Positions 36,301-44,719 of a stretch of 64,000 nucleotides of DNA are shown here, piece after piece. This DNA comes from Bradyrhizobium sp. CB3481. Lineage in GTDB: Bacteria > Pseudomonadota > Alphaproteobacteria > Rhizobiales > Xanthobacteraceae. Position 1 is the first letter of the stretch; every line of letters starts with the position of its first letter. Under the pieces are notes generated by a model. That model searched no databases, was not told the DNA's origin, and was given only the letters and a program-made list of their open reading frames with translations. The DNA lies in assembly GCF_029714305.1 (NCBI RefSeq), contig NZ_CP121647.1, positions 7,584,501-7,648,500 on the forward strand, written 5' to 3'. The position numbers were made by a program, and so were the translations under genes.

Positions 36301-36874
36301 CGCCTGCGTTGTACCGTGTGGCAACGCGTCCTTTAAGCACGAACCCGCGTGTAAAGTTATCTTGGATCGATGCGTCATCTAGGTCGATCGTAAATGTTCC
36401 AGTGTTCGCGGGAAGGTGGCTAGATGCATCGAACTCATCCGACTCTGATTTTACGCGGGCTGGATTGGTCCTCGTTGCGCCGCTCATCGGAGCAGATCCG
36501 TCTTGCGGGCCTTCAAATAATTCAAGCATCAATGGTACGCGGTCGGCACCCATTCCACTTCCATCGGTACGCTTTATGTACTCACACCAAATGCCACCGA
36601 ACCACTTACTCCAGCATTCACGTGTCTCATACATTCGACTCATCGCGTCTACTTTGGAAATCACCTCCAATTCTACCTTTGTCCCTGGATACACACGCAA
36701 CGTGTCGAGAAATACCGGTTTGTAAGCCTCTGTGCGCACTTCAAGCCGACCGTCGGTCACGCGCTCAGCCTCAGCGGCCTTAGTTGAAGGAATTACGCAA
36801 ACGGCCATTAACGCGAATAGACTGCCGGTTGCTGCGTAAGCTCTCACCAAGTGTTGCGGACTTAATGTCCTCAT
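33359..36874 (-). CDS. Very large exported beta-rich protein with TPR-like segment
   Basis: The 1171-residue protein (start at 36874, ATGA overlap with the gene upstream) has a Sec signal peptide cleaved near K-A-A. The N-terminal 250 residues are beta-rich, with CWSKWFGGIWC and other cysteine pairs, and look like a carbohydrate- or protein-binding sandwich. Residues about 270-450 are helical and TPR-like (LELAVSLDPGNPDARNELVRYHIETG). The rest is a long series of beta strands resembling propeller blades (ALSLSPSGRFVQFL and similar). The architecture suggests an extracytoplasmic scaffold or receptor. No enzyme motif is seen. Confidence 0.75.
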   Translation of the reverse strand: MRTLSPQHLVRAYAATGSLFALMAVCVIPSTKAAEAERVTDGRLEVRTEAYKPVFLDTLRVYPGTKVELEVISKVDAMSRMYETRECWSKWFGGIWCEYIKRTDGSGMGADRVPLMLELFEGPQDGSAPMSGATRTNPARVKSESDEFDASSHLPANTGTFTIDLDDASIQDNFTRGFVLKGRVATRYNAGGSYPSLVRNPCAPHRNGEYCSQGQFIVKLKAVDTTAREKMFERYLARKRSYGEISSPGVIDYFMKHEIKNGQSQLRPKLVNVTALLMAHARTHYQLQGGARDEDLRQILELAVSLDPGNPDARNELVRYHIETGSLSQAKAEGGETLRKFSEAYSANPQDRNTLKGFAQALRNAGQIFLRDRAATDLQDVETANGFYERSLKIWAEYQVQAEELSDDERTQIAQVQVDQARILQLIRSKPALERATTKLEDARRFLPRVGRGMVTAVSSDRKHFLTSSFFQPLAEVGKAQVLVGLLPSGGWKPIGTVRTSGRLLMKRPSGDSSLEYGYWAPSSPKSVEQFLMPGVSFLSDVRPYRAGELVGVDSSSGDWVATDGGKLITLEKSIEKTALWDAAESSPVTAFTDGKDASKIKIVRNGKSFLIETSGGATKALSLSPSGRFVQFLQMSGNDGSLTIVDLSKLEANSKQDASNTFTSKLPNELSLSKPLSVFSADERFATTILGDEFLLICMTDKPSNSSILRLPHETKGLRLEVVGDSYFALLPTVGETVSGIALLDGEELSKQGKDLANWKSAAAAPLLNMQFQSSISTQGLTISSFNKATKTTTLLVEKLPAVLHVHSIQNGQLWEARIAGARYEDAVLLPGGEHMLLRDEDERIRIVNRALDTLHDFSGAKSSKGLPINEIIPIAGAVQGGFFRVERDATSGEVVRVSTYSSAKSEPKVYQFPSLASIGGKQQGWRLLKQPTGHLTPDQARLTLVPGELKTEINLDPGKKRSDYDSLYQKKEPQTVAIIQIHSDGTVQTSKVDLREPDRILAKVGGAFIEARETGLAFVSPGEQDLTYLDDCGPSAVSDGCSSMELKFAEDGQSVISVRQNGDALDVTGWKAAVDGNVSIAWKCKVCVSVNQQAYEPLVDRFAGARPSTLVAATANGRLLAPYKGGLGSGLPTDATWSRKLPLGSPITVTDEVAMIQRETMKFELWRNQ

Positions 36875-39800
36875 CGTTGAGCCTCCAAGACAGAAACTGG
36901 GCGGGGAGACTTGCACTCATTGGATTTGAGTTCTTTCAGTCGCTTCTCAGCCGACGCGACAGCAAGCGCCTCGGACCCGCTCGTTTGTCTGTAGTAATTG
37001 ATTAGCAGACGACGCATGTCATCATCCGACTTGCACGTTGCAAAAACGGCCGGTTTGTCGCTGCCGCCGGGCACCTCTTTCACTTCGTCTGCCACCAGCG
37101 GTTCGCAGAGATCGTTTGGAATTTGCGTCCGTCCAACATTGATGAGCGATAACGCCTCCAATGGGACTGGAACTCGTCCTGCTTTTGGTAGGGCAAGAGA
37201 TGTCATTCGACCGTCAACCGCAACCCGCGCCCAGGGCGGATCATTTTTCCAAATGATGGCCGGTTCAAAAACGCCGGGGGGACCACTGACTGGTCCATCC
37301 AAGAACCGCTTCTCGCCGACCGAATTACTTTGATCAATGTAACGATATGCAAATCGAAGCCAGACTTCTTCCGCTCGAACATTTTCTTCTACGGGCTCGA
37401 GGAGGATCTCCCAAGCGGTGTAGATCGGATATCCTTCGAATTCGCTGATACGGGCAGAACTATTATACCTCCAGTTCTTCCCGAGCTCTTGAATATCAAA
37501 AGGCTCAGGAGGTTCGTGTCCCCACCTACTGATTGGAAGCAGTACCTGTCGGCTCAGTTGGCTGTCCGACCGAACATATCCGACGCCAGGGTGCGTCAAG
37601 CGAACCCGAGTGAGTAATGTCGCTTTTCCGCTCGGCCACTTCGAGCCAATTCTTACATCGATGACGCGCACATTCTCTAGGTCTGAAGGGACAAAGCGCC
37701 CATCTGGAGTGAGAAATACTGTCAACCGCAGTGGCTCGGTTGATCCAGACGTCTGCCAGCGTTTCCATCGTCGCAAATCTTCGGCTGAGAGTAATTCAGT
37801 CAATTTCAGTGCGTCTGTTTGATGGACTTGACCGAGCGCTCTTCCCCCGGACGTGCATCCCAAACGACCGCAAAGATCTTTCGATAGCCGAACCAACTGA
37901 CGCCAATGTATCATAAGTCCGTCGACATCAGTTCGCGTGCTTTCTCGCTCGCGGTTGAGCCAATCGAATAGATGGATTTCCGAATCGAGAGCCAATCGTA
38001 CATTTTGCGGGTCTGACTTGATCATTTCCGATATCAGGCCGCGAGGGCTATTCGATCGGCCAACCCAAAGCGCGAGCGAGCGATCAAGTGCGTCGAACTC
38101 TTGGCGCATCCGCTCCGCGAGGTAAAACGCTAACTTGCGTCGTATCGTTATAAAGCTCCGTTCCTTATCTTGGTTTGCGCCCAGTTGAGTTATTGCGAAA
38201 CGATAGCTTTCATACTGCGCTTGAGCAGCCGCTTTCATAATCTGCGAGATCTCGCGTTCCTTCGAGAGAACCACCTGCTTTAATCGCGCTTCATTCACAA
38301 GCTCGATGACTTGCAATTCCTCCGAGAGGTTTGCTTGTAGTTCCGCGGCCAGCCGTTTAGCTTTGTCTATTGCCTCTCCGAATGCCGAAAATGAGCTAAT
38401 GACATCGATTGCGACGCCGGCGCCCGGAAGTACTGCGTTAAGCGCCAACTTGGCCATCTGTTCGGCTTGAGCATCCCCCCCGGCGGAAGGTTCATTCGCC
38501 TTGCTTGCTCCCGCGTAAAGGCGGCGTTCTTGTTCGGCTCGGATTTGCTTTTCGTCATCGTGCTTGGCGACATATGACGAGCCGATCTGAATTGCTGCGA
38601 CGCGCTCAACGAGCTGGTTGCGAGCCGCTTCATTGGGCATTGCCTTTAGCACTGCGTTCCAAGCTTTATCTTTGAGTTCCAGTTCTTTGGCGGCTTTGCT
38701 CGGTCCGTCGGGCACATTCATCGCTCGACGAAACGCCTCGTCCAGCACGTCCGGCGAAAGTCGCTTGAGAACGAGTTGGCGGAGTGCTCCTTCCGAAGCC
38801 TTCAGACGGTTCAATTCCTGTTCAAGCGCCTCCTGAGCCGCTACTCCAAACTTCTCAATAGGATTCGCCTGAACTAACGCCCCGAGGTCCGTGGTTTGAA
38901 TTCTGGCTAGGATGACGCCGGCCGGGTCTAAGATCTCAATTCGGTCGGCGTGTATCGCCACGCGCTTTTTGATCAGCCCCAATCCGGCAGCACTCAAGCG
39001 CTCCTTCAAAGCCTCCTTGTCTTCTACACCGGCGGCCTTTGTGAGCACGTTGATCGCTGTTGGACTTAGTTGATCCGTGAAAGCTGTTGTCCAATGTCGA
39101 ACGGCCTGATCGGCCAGACGCTCTGAGTTTGCGGCGTCAAGTTTGAGTTTGCCTACTTCGCCAAGAAGCTTTGAATATACGCTTCCGACCTCCGCCGTCC
39201 CCGATTCAACTTGTCTGCGAATGGCACGGCGAAGAAAATCGTTAGATAAGGTAGAGTCTGACGCAAGGTATCTCTCAGCGCCCTGCCGTAAGGATCCCGC
39301 TATGTCCGAATTATCTATTGAGTGAATTAGCTGGATCGCTCCAACCACAGGCTTAGCATCGCGTATTTTCTCTGCCCACTCGCGCTTCGTGTCTGCATCA
39401 AGCTTACTGTAGATCTGGGTGCCCAGACGCGTTAGCCCTTCCAATGTCGGTTTCCGAAATGTTTGGGCGGCGACTTCTATTTCATTTCTGTATGTCTGCA
39501 GTTGTCCTTTCAGTTCTTGTCCCCGACGTACGAGATCTTGTCCTTGCTTCACATATCCCGCGATTGCTTCGTTGCCGGCCGTAACTTGACTTAGTGCATC
39601 ATTAAATGCAGCAGACTTTAGCAGGTCTGATTGCGCGACGGCTGAGAGTGCCGCCTGATCGAGCTTTCCATCCTTGATGGATTGCATAACATCAGGAGGT
39701 ATTCCGAGAGACGAGCTGGCAGCATTTGTGAGCGCTTTATCGAGCTTTGCTGATGCAGCACGTGCCTGAGCAACCGCGGAAGCAATCTCATTCTCTAGCC

Positions 39801-40446
39801 GCTTTCGATTCGCTTTTAGTTGATCAATGCGTCCATCGAGCATGTCTTGGCGGTCTTCTTGAAATCTGCGCTCGATGGTGATGCGCTCTTCGTTGACCGT
39901 CTGACTCTTGATCTTTCCGTCGATGGCGCGAGACATCGCATCGAGCTTGCCCGTTTCGACTGCACCGGCAGCAACTTCGCGAGCTGCCGCCGTAATTTCG
40001 GCGCTCTGCTTTTCAAAATCGGCGAGTAGCTCTTCTAGTGCTACAAGATGACCGCCAGGCATCGACGGAGTTAAAGTATCAACAGCGCCCCAAAAATCGA
40101 TATTTCTGTTCAGTAGCAAGAGACGATATCCAATATCGGCCCTCAAGAGTTCAAGCGTATTGTTCTTTGTTGCGGGCAATTGAAGCCCGTGCTCAACCTC
40201 TTTGCGCGCTTCGCAATATAGCTTTTGCGCACCTGACCTGTCATTGGCGAGAAAGCGCTCGTCTGCCAATGTCTTCTTAGTGAGGGCAATCTCCAGCGTG
40301 AGCGAATCGTAGGATATTGGATCGTCGGGTATTGTCGTTTTCACTTCTTCAGAGATTGCTCTCGAACTCAATGCTGATAACGTCGCTGCTGCAAGAATTA
40401 GACGCCTTGTCCAACTCGCTGTGCGACTAAGAACACGGTATCGCAT
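36871..40446 (-). CDS. Very large exported helical/coiled-coil protein
   Basis: The 1191-residue protein has an N-terminal signal (hydrophobic core about 14-30). Residues about 50-660 are almost entirely helical with long coiled-coil stretches (for example 180-240 and 310-340). A hydrophobic Gly/Ala segment at about 665-690 (ALNAVLPGAGVAIDVISSF) lies within this helical body, and the C-terminal third (about 880-1140) is beta-rich. This combination is reminiscent of helical pore-forming or translocation proteins, but no family is recognised. It overlaps the following gene by ATGA. CDC-like gene upstream, 547 bases away. Confidence 0.75.
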   Translation of the reverse strand: MRYRVLSRTASWTRRLILAAATLSALSSRAISEEVKTTIPDDPISYDSLTLEIALTKKTLADERFLANDRSGAQKLYCEARKEVEHGLQLPATKNNTLELLRADIGYRLLLLNRNIDFWGAVDTLTPSMPGGHLVALEELLADFEKQSAEITAAAREVAAGAVETGKLDAMSRAIDGKIKSQTVNEERITIERRFQEDRQDMLDGRIDQLKANRKRLENEIASAVAQARAASAKLDKALTNAASSSLGIPPDVMQSIKDGKLDQAALSAVAQSDLLKSAAFNDALSQVTAGNEAIAGYVKQGQDLVRRGQELKGQLQTYRNEIEVAAQTFRKPTLEGLTRLGTQIYSKLDADTKREWAEKIRDAKPVVGAIQLIHSIDNSDIAGSLRQGAERYLASDSTLSNDFLRRAIRRQVESGTAEVGSVYSKLLGEVGKLKLDAANSERLADQAVRHWTTAFTDQLSPTAINVLTKAAGVEDKEALKERLSAAGLGLIKKRVAIHADRIEILDPAGVILARIQTTDLGALVQANPIEKFGVAAQEALEQELNRLKASEGALRQLVLKRLSPDVLDEAFRRAMNVPDGPSKAAKELELKDKAWNAVLKAMPNEAARNQLVERVAAIQIGSSYVAKHDDEKQIRAEQERRLYAGASKANEPSAGGDAQAEQMAKLALNAVLPGAGVAIDVISSFSAFGEAIDKAKRLAAELQANLSEELQVIELVNEARLKQVVLSKEREISQIMKAAAQAQYESYRFAITQLGANQDKERSFITIRRKLAFYLAERMRQEFDALDRSLALWVGRSNSPRGLISEMIKSDPQNVRLALDSEIHLFDWLNRERESTRTDVDGLMIHWRQLVRLSKDLCGRLGCTSGGRALGQVHQTDALKLTELLSAEDLRRWKRWQTSGSTEPLRLTVFLTPDGRFVPSDLENVRVIDVRIGSKWPSGKATLLTRVRLTHPGVGYVRSDSQLSRQVLLPISRWGHEPPEPFDIQELGKNWRYNSSARISEFEGYPIYTAWEILLEPVEENVRAEEVWLRFAYRYIDQSNSVGEKRFLDGPVSGPPGVFEPAIIWKNDPPWARVAVDGRMTSLALPKAGRVPVPLEALSLINVGRTQIPNDLCEPLVADEVKEVPGGSDKPAVFATCKSDDDMRRLLINYYRQTSGSEALAVASAEKRLKELKSNECKSPRPVSVLEAQR

Positions 40447-40993
40447 CTGATCTCCGATAACTTGGTCAAATTAGTCAAATATCGACTCTTCCAAAATTTG
40501 CTCTATAGATTCCCGAAAATTTCCTGCTACGCAATCGAAAGTTGCTGCACACTCTGGACAAGCAGAATATGCCGTCAGTGACGTGCCGGTGGACCGAGGT
40601 GAGCCACGCGGCAAACCTCGAAGCTTATTTGGGAAGGACGCCGGTGACTTCACCGATGCAATTGATTGGGCCCGACAGGTTTTGCGCCGCCTACTCGACC
40701 ACTTTGGAGCGGTCTCTAGAGGTGAGCATCACCGACCGTGATTGTCTCTCGAGGATCGTCGCGCTACGTAGAAAGCGCAAACGCGGCCGGGAGACGGCTC
40801 CCGGTCATTGCGGGTAGATCCGGCGAACCGCGGGAAACCTTGATTCGCGAGGGCACTAGAATTGGAGCCGCTCTCCTTATGCTTCATGACGCAGCCGCGC
40901 CGATCTCAATCACTTAGGCAACCAATTCACTTGGGCAGAACACGACTATGGAGCCTGGACAACTGCTTCCAATCACCCGTGGAAAGCCAACCC
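40447..40993. other. Gap between cytolysin-like gene and the helical-protein gene
   Basis: No intact gene is supported. A plus-strand frame around 40560-40735 reads like degraded coding sequence (A-I-D-W-A-R-Q-V-L-R-R-L-L-D-H-F-G-A) but lacks a start and context. A promoter for the two large genes may be here. Confidence 0.35.
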
Positions 40994-42538
40994 TTAAAGC
41001 TTGGATTGTACGCCAGTCGCAATAGTTTTCAGACTTTGGGACCATTGCAGGGATTGTATCCACACCTGCTGCGTACCTCTGTCGGAACTGTTGGCCGGTA
41101 TCTCCGTCTGCGCCTTAATGATATTCGACTCCAGATCAGCAAAAAATCGAAGCATCCAAACCCCTTTTACCCACTGTTTGTCGCCGGCTGAAATGGTCGC
41201 CGTGTTCAAAGAATGCAGTTGTTGATCGAGCGATGTCATAGATCGTTGAGCCCATCCCATAACTTGCGCCCGTCTCCCTGGATCTGCCCAGTTCGAAACC
41301 GCACCTAGCACCCACCGGAACATCTGTCCCCGCTCGAACGAAATCTTATCAGTGCGCTCGATAATCTCCTTGCTTGCTTTAACTGGGGTGCACTCAGTTA
41401 TCGTGTATTTCGTTGCATCACGAATCGCAGCCAAACTTAGATCCACTAAGTTTCTGAATGAGAAGGATATTGGTTGGACAGACTGTTGAGTGGCTGTGGC
41501 GGTGAAGTAGCTTGCAAGATTTCCAGTTTTGATCAGGTCGACGACACCATTGGTCGGACCGCCTATCGCGGTAATGCTCATTTGTGAGTTTTGAAGAATT
41601 TTCTTTTGGTCTGCCGACAAACTCCCTCCTACTCCCGCCGCACCTGAATTGTACGACGCGGCTACAGCGGTCCTGATCTGATCGGCCTCCGCGTCTGCGG
41701 TCGTGGTTACGTACAGGATACGTCCGAAGGAAATACTTGAAAGGTAGACAGGGATGTTGCTTGGGCTAATCCTTCCGAGGGCGGCCTGCTCATTAAGATC
41801 GTCAATCGTCAAATCGCCGGAAAAAAGATCGGCTGGTGTACGAGGCGTCTCCATAAACACCGTGAACATGTTTTGAATAAAATATGTTGTTGCCGAGCTT
41901 TTGGTCCGGCTCGTTTCGGATTTGTGCGATGCGGAAAGGCTGCCTCCCGCATATTTAGCAGAAACTCCCAGAGAGAGCATCGCTTGTTCGGCGGTGTATG
42001 AAGCCGTACTTGAATAAGAGACTCTTGAACCGAAATCGACCTTCTGTTGCACAATACGGTCGACAATCTCAGATATTTTTGCATTTACGGCAGTAGCGGT
42101 CGGCAGATTTACGGTCTCAAAATTATCTTTCGAAAGGAGGGTGATTCCTAGGCGGAAGGGAGCGCGCTTCTTGATCGGCAATTCCCTAAGGGAGCCCAGT
42201 CCCTCAGAGTACCCTTTGCCTTGAACTAAAGCTCCCGGCCAAAGGATTTCCCGGTCGGGGTCGAAAATAACAATTCTATCCGAGTTTCTCGACAGCGTGT
42301 ATTCTGTTCGAGTGCACGATTGACCGTCTTCGATTTGCGTAGCCGGGTCGCCGGTTCGTTGGCTGCCATCAAGTACCGTGGGAGAAAAATCGTTCCAGTT
42401 TGGCAGCTTCCGGAAATATTCATTCACAGTGCTTCTCTTGGAATCAGAACGAACTTTAGCGATAGACGATCCCGAAAAGATAGCTGATGCGGCCGCTCCC
42501 CCGACAACCTCTAAGGCGCGCCTTCGAGTAATCGACAT
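40994..42538 (-). CDS. Cholesterol-dependent-cytolysin-like (thiol-activated cytolysin family) pore-forming protein, Tat-exported
   Basis: The 514-residue protein begins with a Tat signal (TRRRALEVVGGAAASAIFSG). Residues about 75-375 follow the CDC core in order: NSDRIVIFDPDREILWPGAL, the RAPFRLGITLL strand, the first membrane-hairpin region (SYSSTASYTAEQAMLSLGVSAKY), YFIQNMFTVFMETPRTPADLF, the PVYLSSISFGRILYV segment, the TAIGG pair (Gly326-Gly327) and PISFSFRNLVDLS. Such proteins oligomerise and insert a giant beta-barrel. The canonical tryptophan-rich undecapeptide and a standard domain 4 are absent. The last 130 residues form a Trp-containing helical region instead. GAGGGGG precedes the ATG. 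Assignment of fold is strong; target membrane unknown. Confidence 0.85.
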   Translation of the reverse strand: MSITRRRALEVVGGAAASAIFSGSSIAKVRSDSKRSTVNEYFRKLPNWNDFSPTVLDGSQRTGDPATQIEDGQSCTRTEYTLSRNSDRIVIFDPDREILWPGALVQGKGYSEGLGSLRELPIKKRAPFRLGITLLSKDNFETVNLPTATAVNAKISEIVDRIVQQKVDFGSRVSYSSTASYTAEQAMLSLGVSAKYAGGSLSASHKSETSRTKSSATTYFIQNMFTVFMETPRTPADLFSGDLTIDDLNEQAALGRISPSNIPVYLSSISFGRILYVTTTADAEADQIRTAVAASYNSGAAGVGGSLSADQKKILQNSQMSITAIGGPTNGVVDLIKTGNLASYFTATATQQSVQPISFSFRNLVDLSLAAIRDATKYTITECTPVKASKEIIERTDKISFERGQMFRWVLGAVSNWADPGRRAQVMGWAQRSMTSLDQQLHSLNTATISAGDKQWVKGVWMLRFFADLESNIIKAQTEIPANSSDRGTQQVWIQSLQWSQSLKTIATGVQSKL

Positions 42539-42594
42539 TGGTGCCCCCTCAATAAAATATGCGCCGAAACAATAAAATGTGCACCGTAATCATG

Positions 42595-42850
42595 CCTCAA
42601 CCCCAAGGGGTAGGCAAGACCGTTAGTGTCGGCACTTCAATTCGGACGCTTGCAGATCGCCCACAGTCCGCTGAAGTATCGCCCGTCGAATGCCGCTGTC
42701 GAGGCAGTTGGGATCGAGGTGTTCGAAAGGGAGGAAGTCGACGACGCGCGCGCGGCCGTCTTCCCGACGCCCGATCAGGAATGCGCCGCTCTCCCGGCTG
42801 AACCGACGACCGCGCTCACGCAGCTTTTGGCGAAGCCGCAACCAAACCAA
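42595..42850 (-). pseudogene. Decayed JAB/MPN (Mov34-type) isopeptidase remnant
   Basis: The minus strand reads L-R-E-R-G-R-R-x-S-R-E-S-G-A-F-L-I-G-R-R and F-E-H-L-D-P-N-C-L-D-S-G-I. It then needs a frame change to read R-F-D-G-R-Y-F-S-G-L-W-A-I-C, as in prokaryotic JAB-domain proteins. The zinc-binding H-x-H motif expected next is disrupted (V-P-T-L / A-D-T-N-G). No start with a ribosome site is present. This looks like a broken gene from a ubiquitin-like or defence module. Confidence 0.5.
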
Positions 42851-43036
42851 CCAGGAGCAAAATCTTCATAGCTTTCGCCCTCACGCTTCGTCACAGCGTC
42901 CAAGGCTGCGATGATCTTGTCCGAAAAGCCTTCTCCTCTCAACCTTGCGAAGTCCCACCCGGGACAATCCTCGCATCCTTAGGGCGCGAGAGGACCTTTT
43001 GAACTGTGCAAAAGCAAGTTCATCTCGTCTAACTTC

Positions 43037-43681
43037 TTACTTGAGGCAATTTTTTTGTATAGCTTGACACATGTTGGAGTACATAGATTTCAAGCGCGCT
43101 TGCGCTTCCGTAACTCCTCGCGCTTCCTTTCGATCCATCTCTTGCTTAAACAGCGCATCGTGCGAAGCGAGTCCGGTCTTTAATGCGGTCAGGTTAGTGC
43201 TGGCTTTGCCTGTGTTGTTGACCAAGTCATAAGATCCTAGCATAGCGATGCCTAATCCGACTGAACAGACAGCCTTTGATACGGTCACATCAGGAGCGAA
43301 GCAGGTCAGAATTGCGGAATATTTCCCGTATTCCATGAGCGCGACGTCGACCAGTATCCGAGTTGGATTGGGAGTGGCATCCTTGATCGCCTGCTCAAGC
43401 ACTGCACGTTGAGCACTCATTGTCTTTTGATACGCTTTTAAATCTGCAAAGTCCTTATCACCGATTTTCGTCGCTCCGTTGACGAACAGGTATTCCCGAT
43501 ATTTTTCAGCGACTGAGCAGGAAATGGGGTGTGTTGCATCGGCCTCTGGCATCGCTACCAAGACGCTCATCGATGAAATGGTCTTCTTGGGATCGACATC
43601 AAAGGATTGATCGCAGCTGGCATAAGCGGGTGCAGCGAGAGCGCAAAATAGAGAAAAAAAGTTCAAAGCTCTGCCAAACAT
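43037..43681 (-). CDS. Exported protein of unknown function, first gene of the toxin-like locus
   Basis: The 214-residue protein has a Sec signal peptide ending in A-Y-A (about 22). The mature part starts with CDQSFDVDPKK and carries several cysteines (for example ISCSVAEK, ILTCFAPDVTVSKAVCSVG, NMCQAIQKNC). AGGAGG at 43694-43689 lies seven bases before the ATG. It is first in the minus-strand group, but about 500 bases with a decayed gene separate it from the cytolysin gene, so cotranscription is uncertain. Confidence 0.7.
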   Translation of the reverse strand: MFGRALNFFSLFCALAAPAYASCDQSFDVDPKKTISSMSVLVAMPEADATHPISCSVAEKYREYLFVNGATKIGDKDFADLKAYQKTMSAQRAVLEQAIKDATPNPTRILVDVALMEYGKYSAILTCFAPDVTVSKAVCSVGLGIAMLGSYDLVNNTGKASTNLTALKTGLASHDALFKQEMDRKEARGVTEAQARLKSMYSNMCQAIQKNCLK

Positions 43682-44079
43682 GGTGTGGCCTCCTAGGGGC
43701 TATTCGTGACGCGGTAAACCCAAGGCACTGAATTTGTTGGCATCGGAAGCGAGATGTGCGGTTCAGATCCACTACCCCATCGCCTCATCAACGGGGTAAT
43801 TGTCCATGGTCTCCACACTGCCAGCTGGTATAATATAGTCAAGGCCACTCAAGCTTGCGCGACGACGGGCGCAGGCAAAGCTAAATTCGCGCCAGTGGCT
43901 CGTACCTACTTTGACAGCCGTGGGCGTAGATAGCTGAAACTATATGGCCTGCTCAGTGGCAATTGAATCATTGTCGCGTCTTCGCTTGCCGGTCATACCA
44001 GCCGACGAAACGATCAAAAGCCTGAGTTGAATACACTTTCGTAGTTGCGTTCACAGTGTCCGCGTGGCGAAGGGGCCGC
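43682..44079. other. Intergenic region, possible boundary of low-GC locus
   Basis: No coding frame is seen. Composition changes from AT-richer on the left to GC-rich on the right, which suggests the boundary of acquired DNA near here. No tRNA or att repeat matching the left end was found. Confidence 0.4.
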
Positions 44080-44697
44080 TTACCCTCGCGCCCGTCGCAA
44101 CGCAGCTTGCAGTCGCGTCATCTCCTTCTCCCAACGCGCCCCTTCGGCCCGCGACTCCTTCTCGAGAGCCTCCAGCTCGGCTCGAATGCCAGCTACTTTC
44201 TCTTCGTGCTTCCGACGGGCTGCGTCCAAGGCGCCTTGTGCCTTGTCGATGGCATGCTGGCGCCGCTCCGGCTCCTTCTCCAGGGCAGCTTCTTCCTTCG
44301 CGCGCTCGCGCGCGCGGCGATTGTGCTCCTTTTCGAAAGCGAGTGCGACCTTCCCATCGGTCGCCTCGTCGTTGCCTCGCCTCGAAGGCTTCTGTGCGTT
44401 ACGGCCCTGCGACTTGCGGTCTGACGTCTTCGAGCCGCGGTCGCCGGCGAGATCGGTAGGCAGTTCTGCCTGCTCCTTGAAGGGCCCGTTGGAACCCACG
44501 GGGCGTTTCAGAACGACGCCGGGGGCGGCCATCGTCGCTGCGATTATGTTGGGATTCTCGCTTTGCCTCGCCGCGCCCTGGTGAAAGAGATTGCTGTCGG
44601 CGCCCCAGGCTTCCAAAGCCGCCTTCATCGAAGGCGCCGCTATCGCCAGGTCGAAAAAGCCTAATGATGTCTCGTACGTCTTCAGCTTCTTCGCCAT
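44080..44697 (-). CDS. Coiled-coil protein of unknown function next to RNase Z and Ku
   Basis: The 205-residue protein has an unstructured middle (about 60-115) and a charged coiled-coil C-terminal half (EKEHNRRARERAKEEAALEKE and onward). It has no signal peptide. The N-terminus (YETSLGFFDLAIAAPSMKAALEAWG) resembles a short conserved head seen in rhizobial proteins sometimes annotated as TolA-like, but no real TolA domain is visible. It is 22 bases downstream of the RNase Z gene. Confidence 0.65.
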   Translation of the reverse strand: MAKKLKTYETSLGFFDLAIAAPSMKAALEAWGADSNLFHQGAARQSENPNIIAATMAAPGVVLKRPVGSNGPFKEQAELPTDLAGDRGSKTSDRKSQGRNAQKPSRRGNDEATDGKVALAFEKEHNRRARERAKEEAALEKEPERRQHAIDKAQGALDAARRKHEEKVAGIRAELEALEKESRAEGARWEKEMTRLQAALRRARG

Positions 44698-44719
44698 GCC
44701 TGTACTCCGCGGCGGCCGG

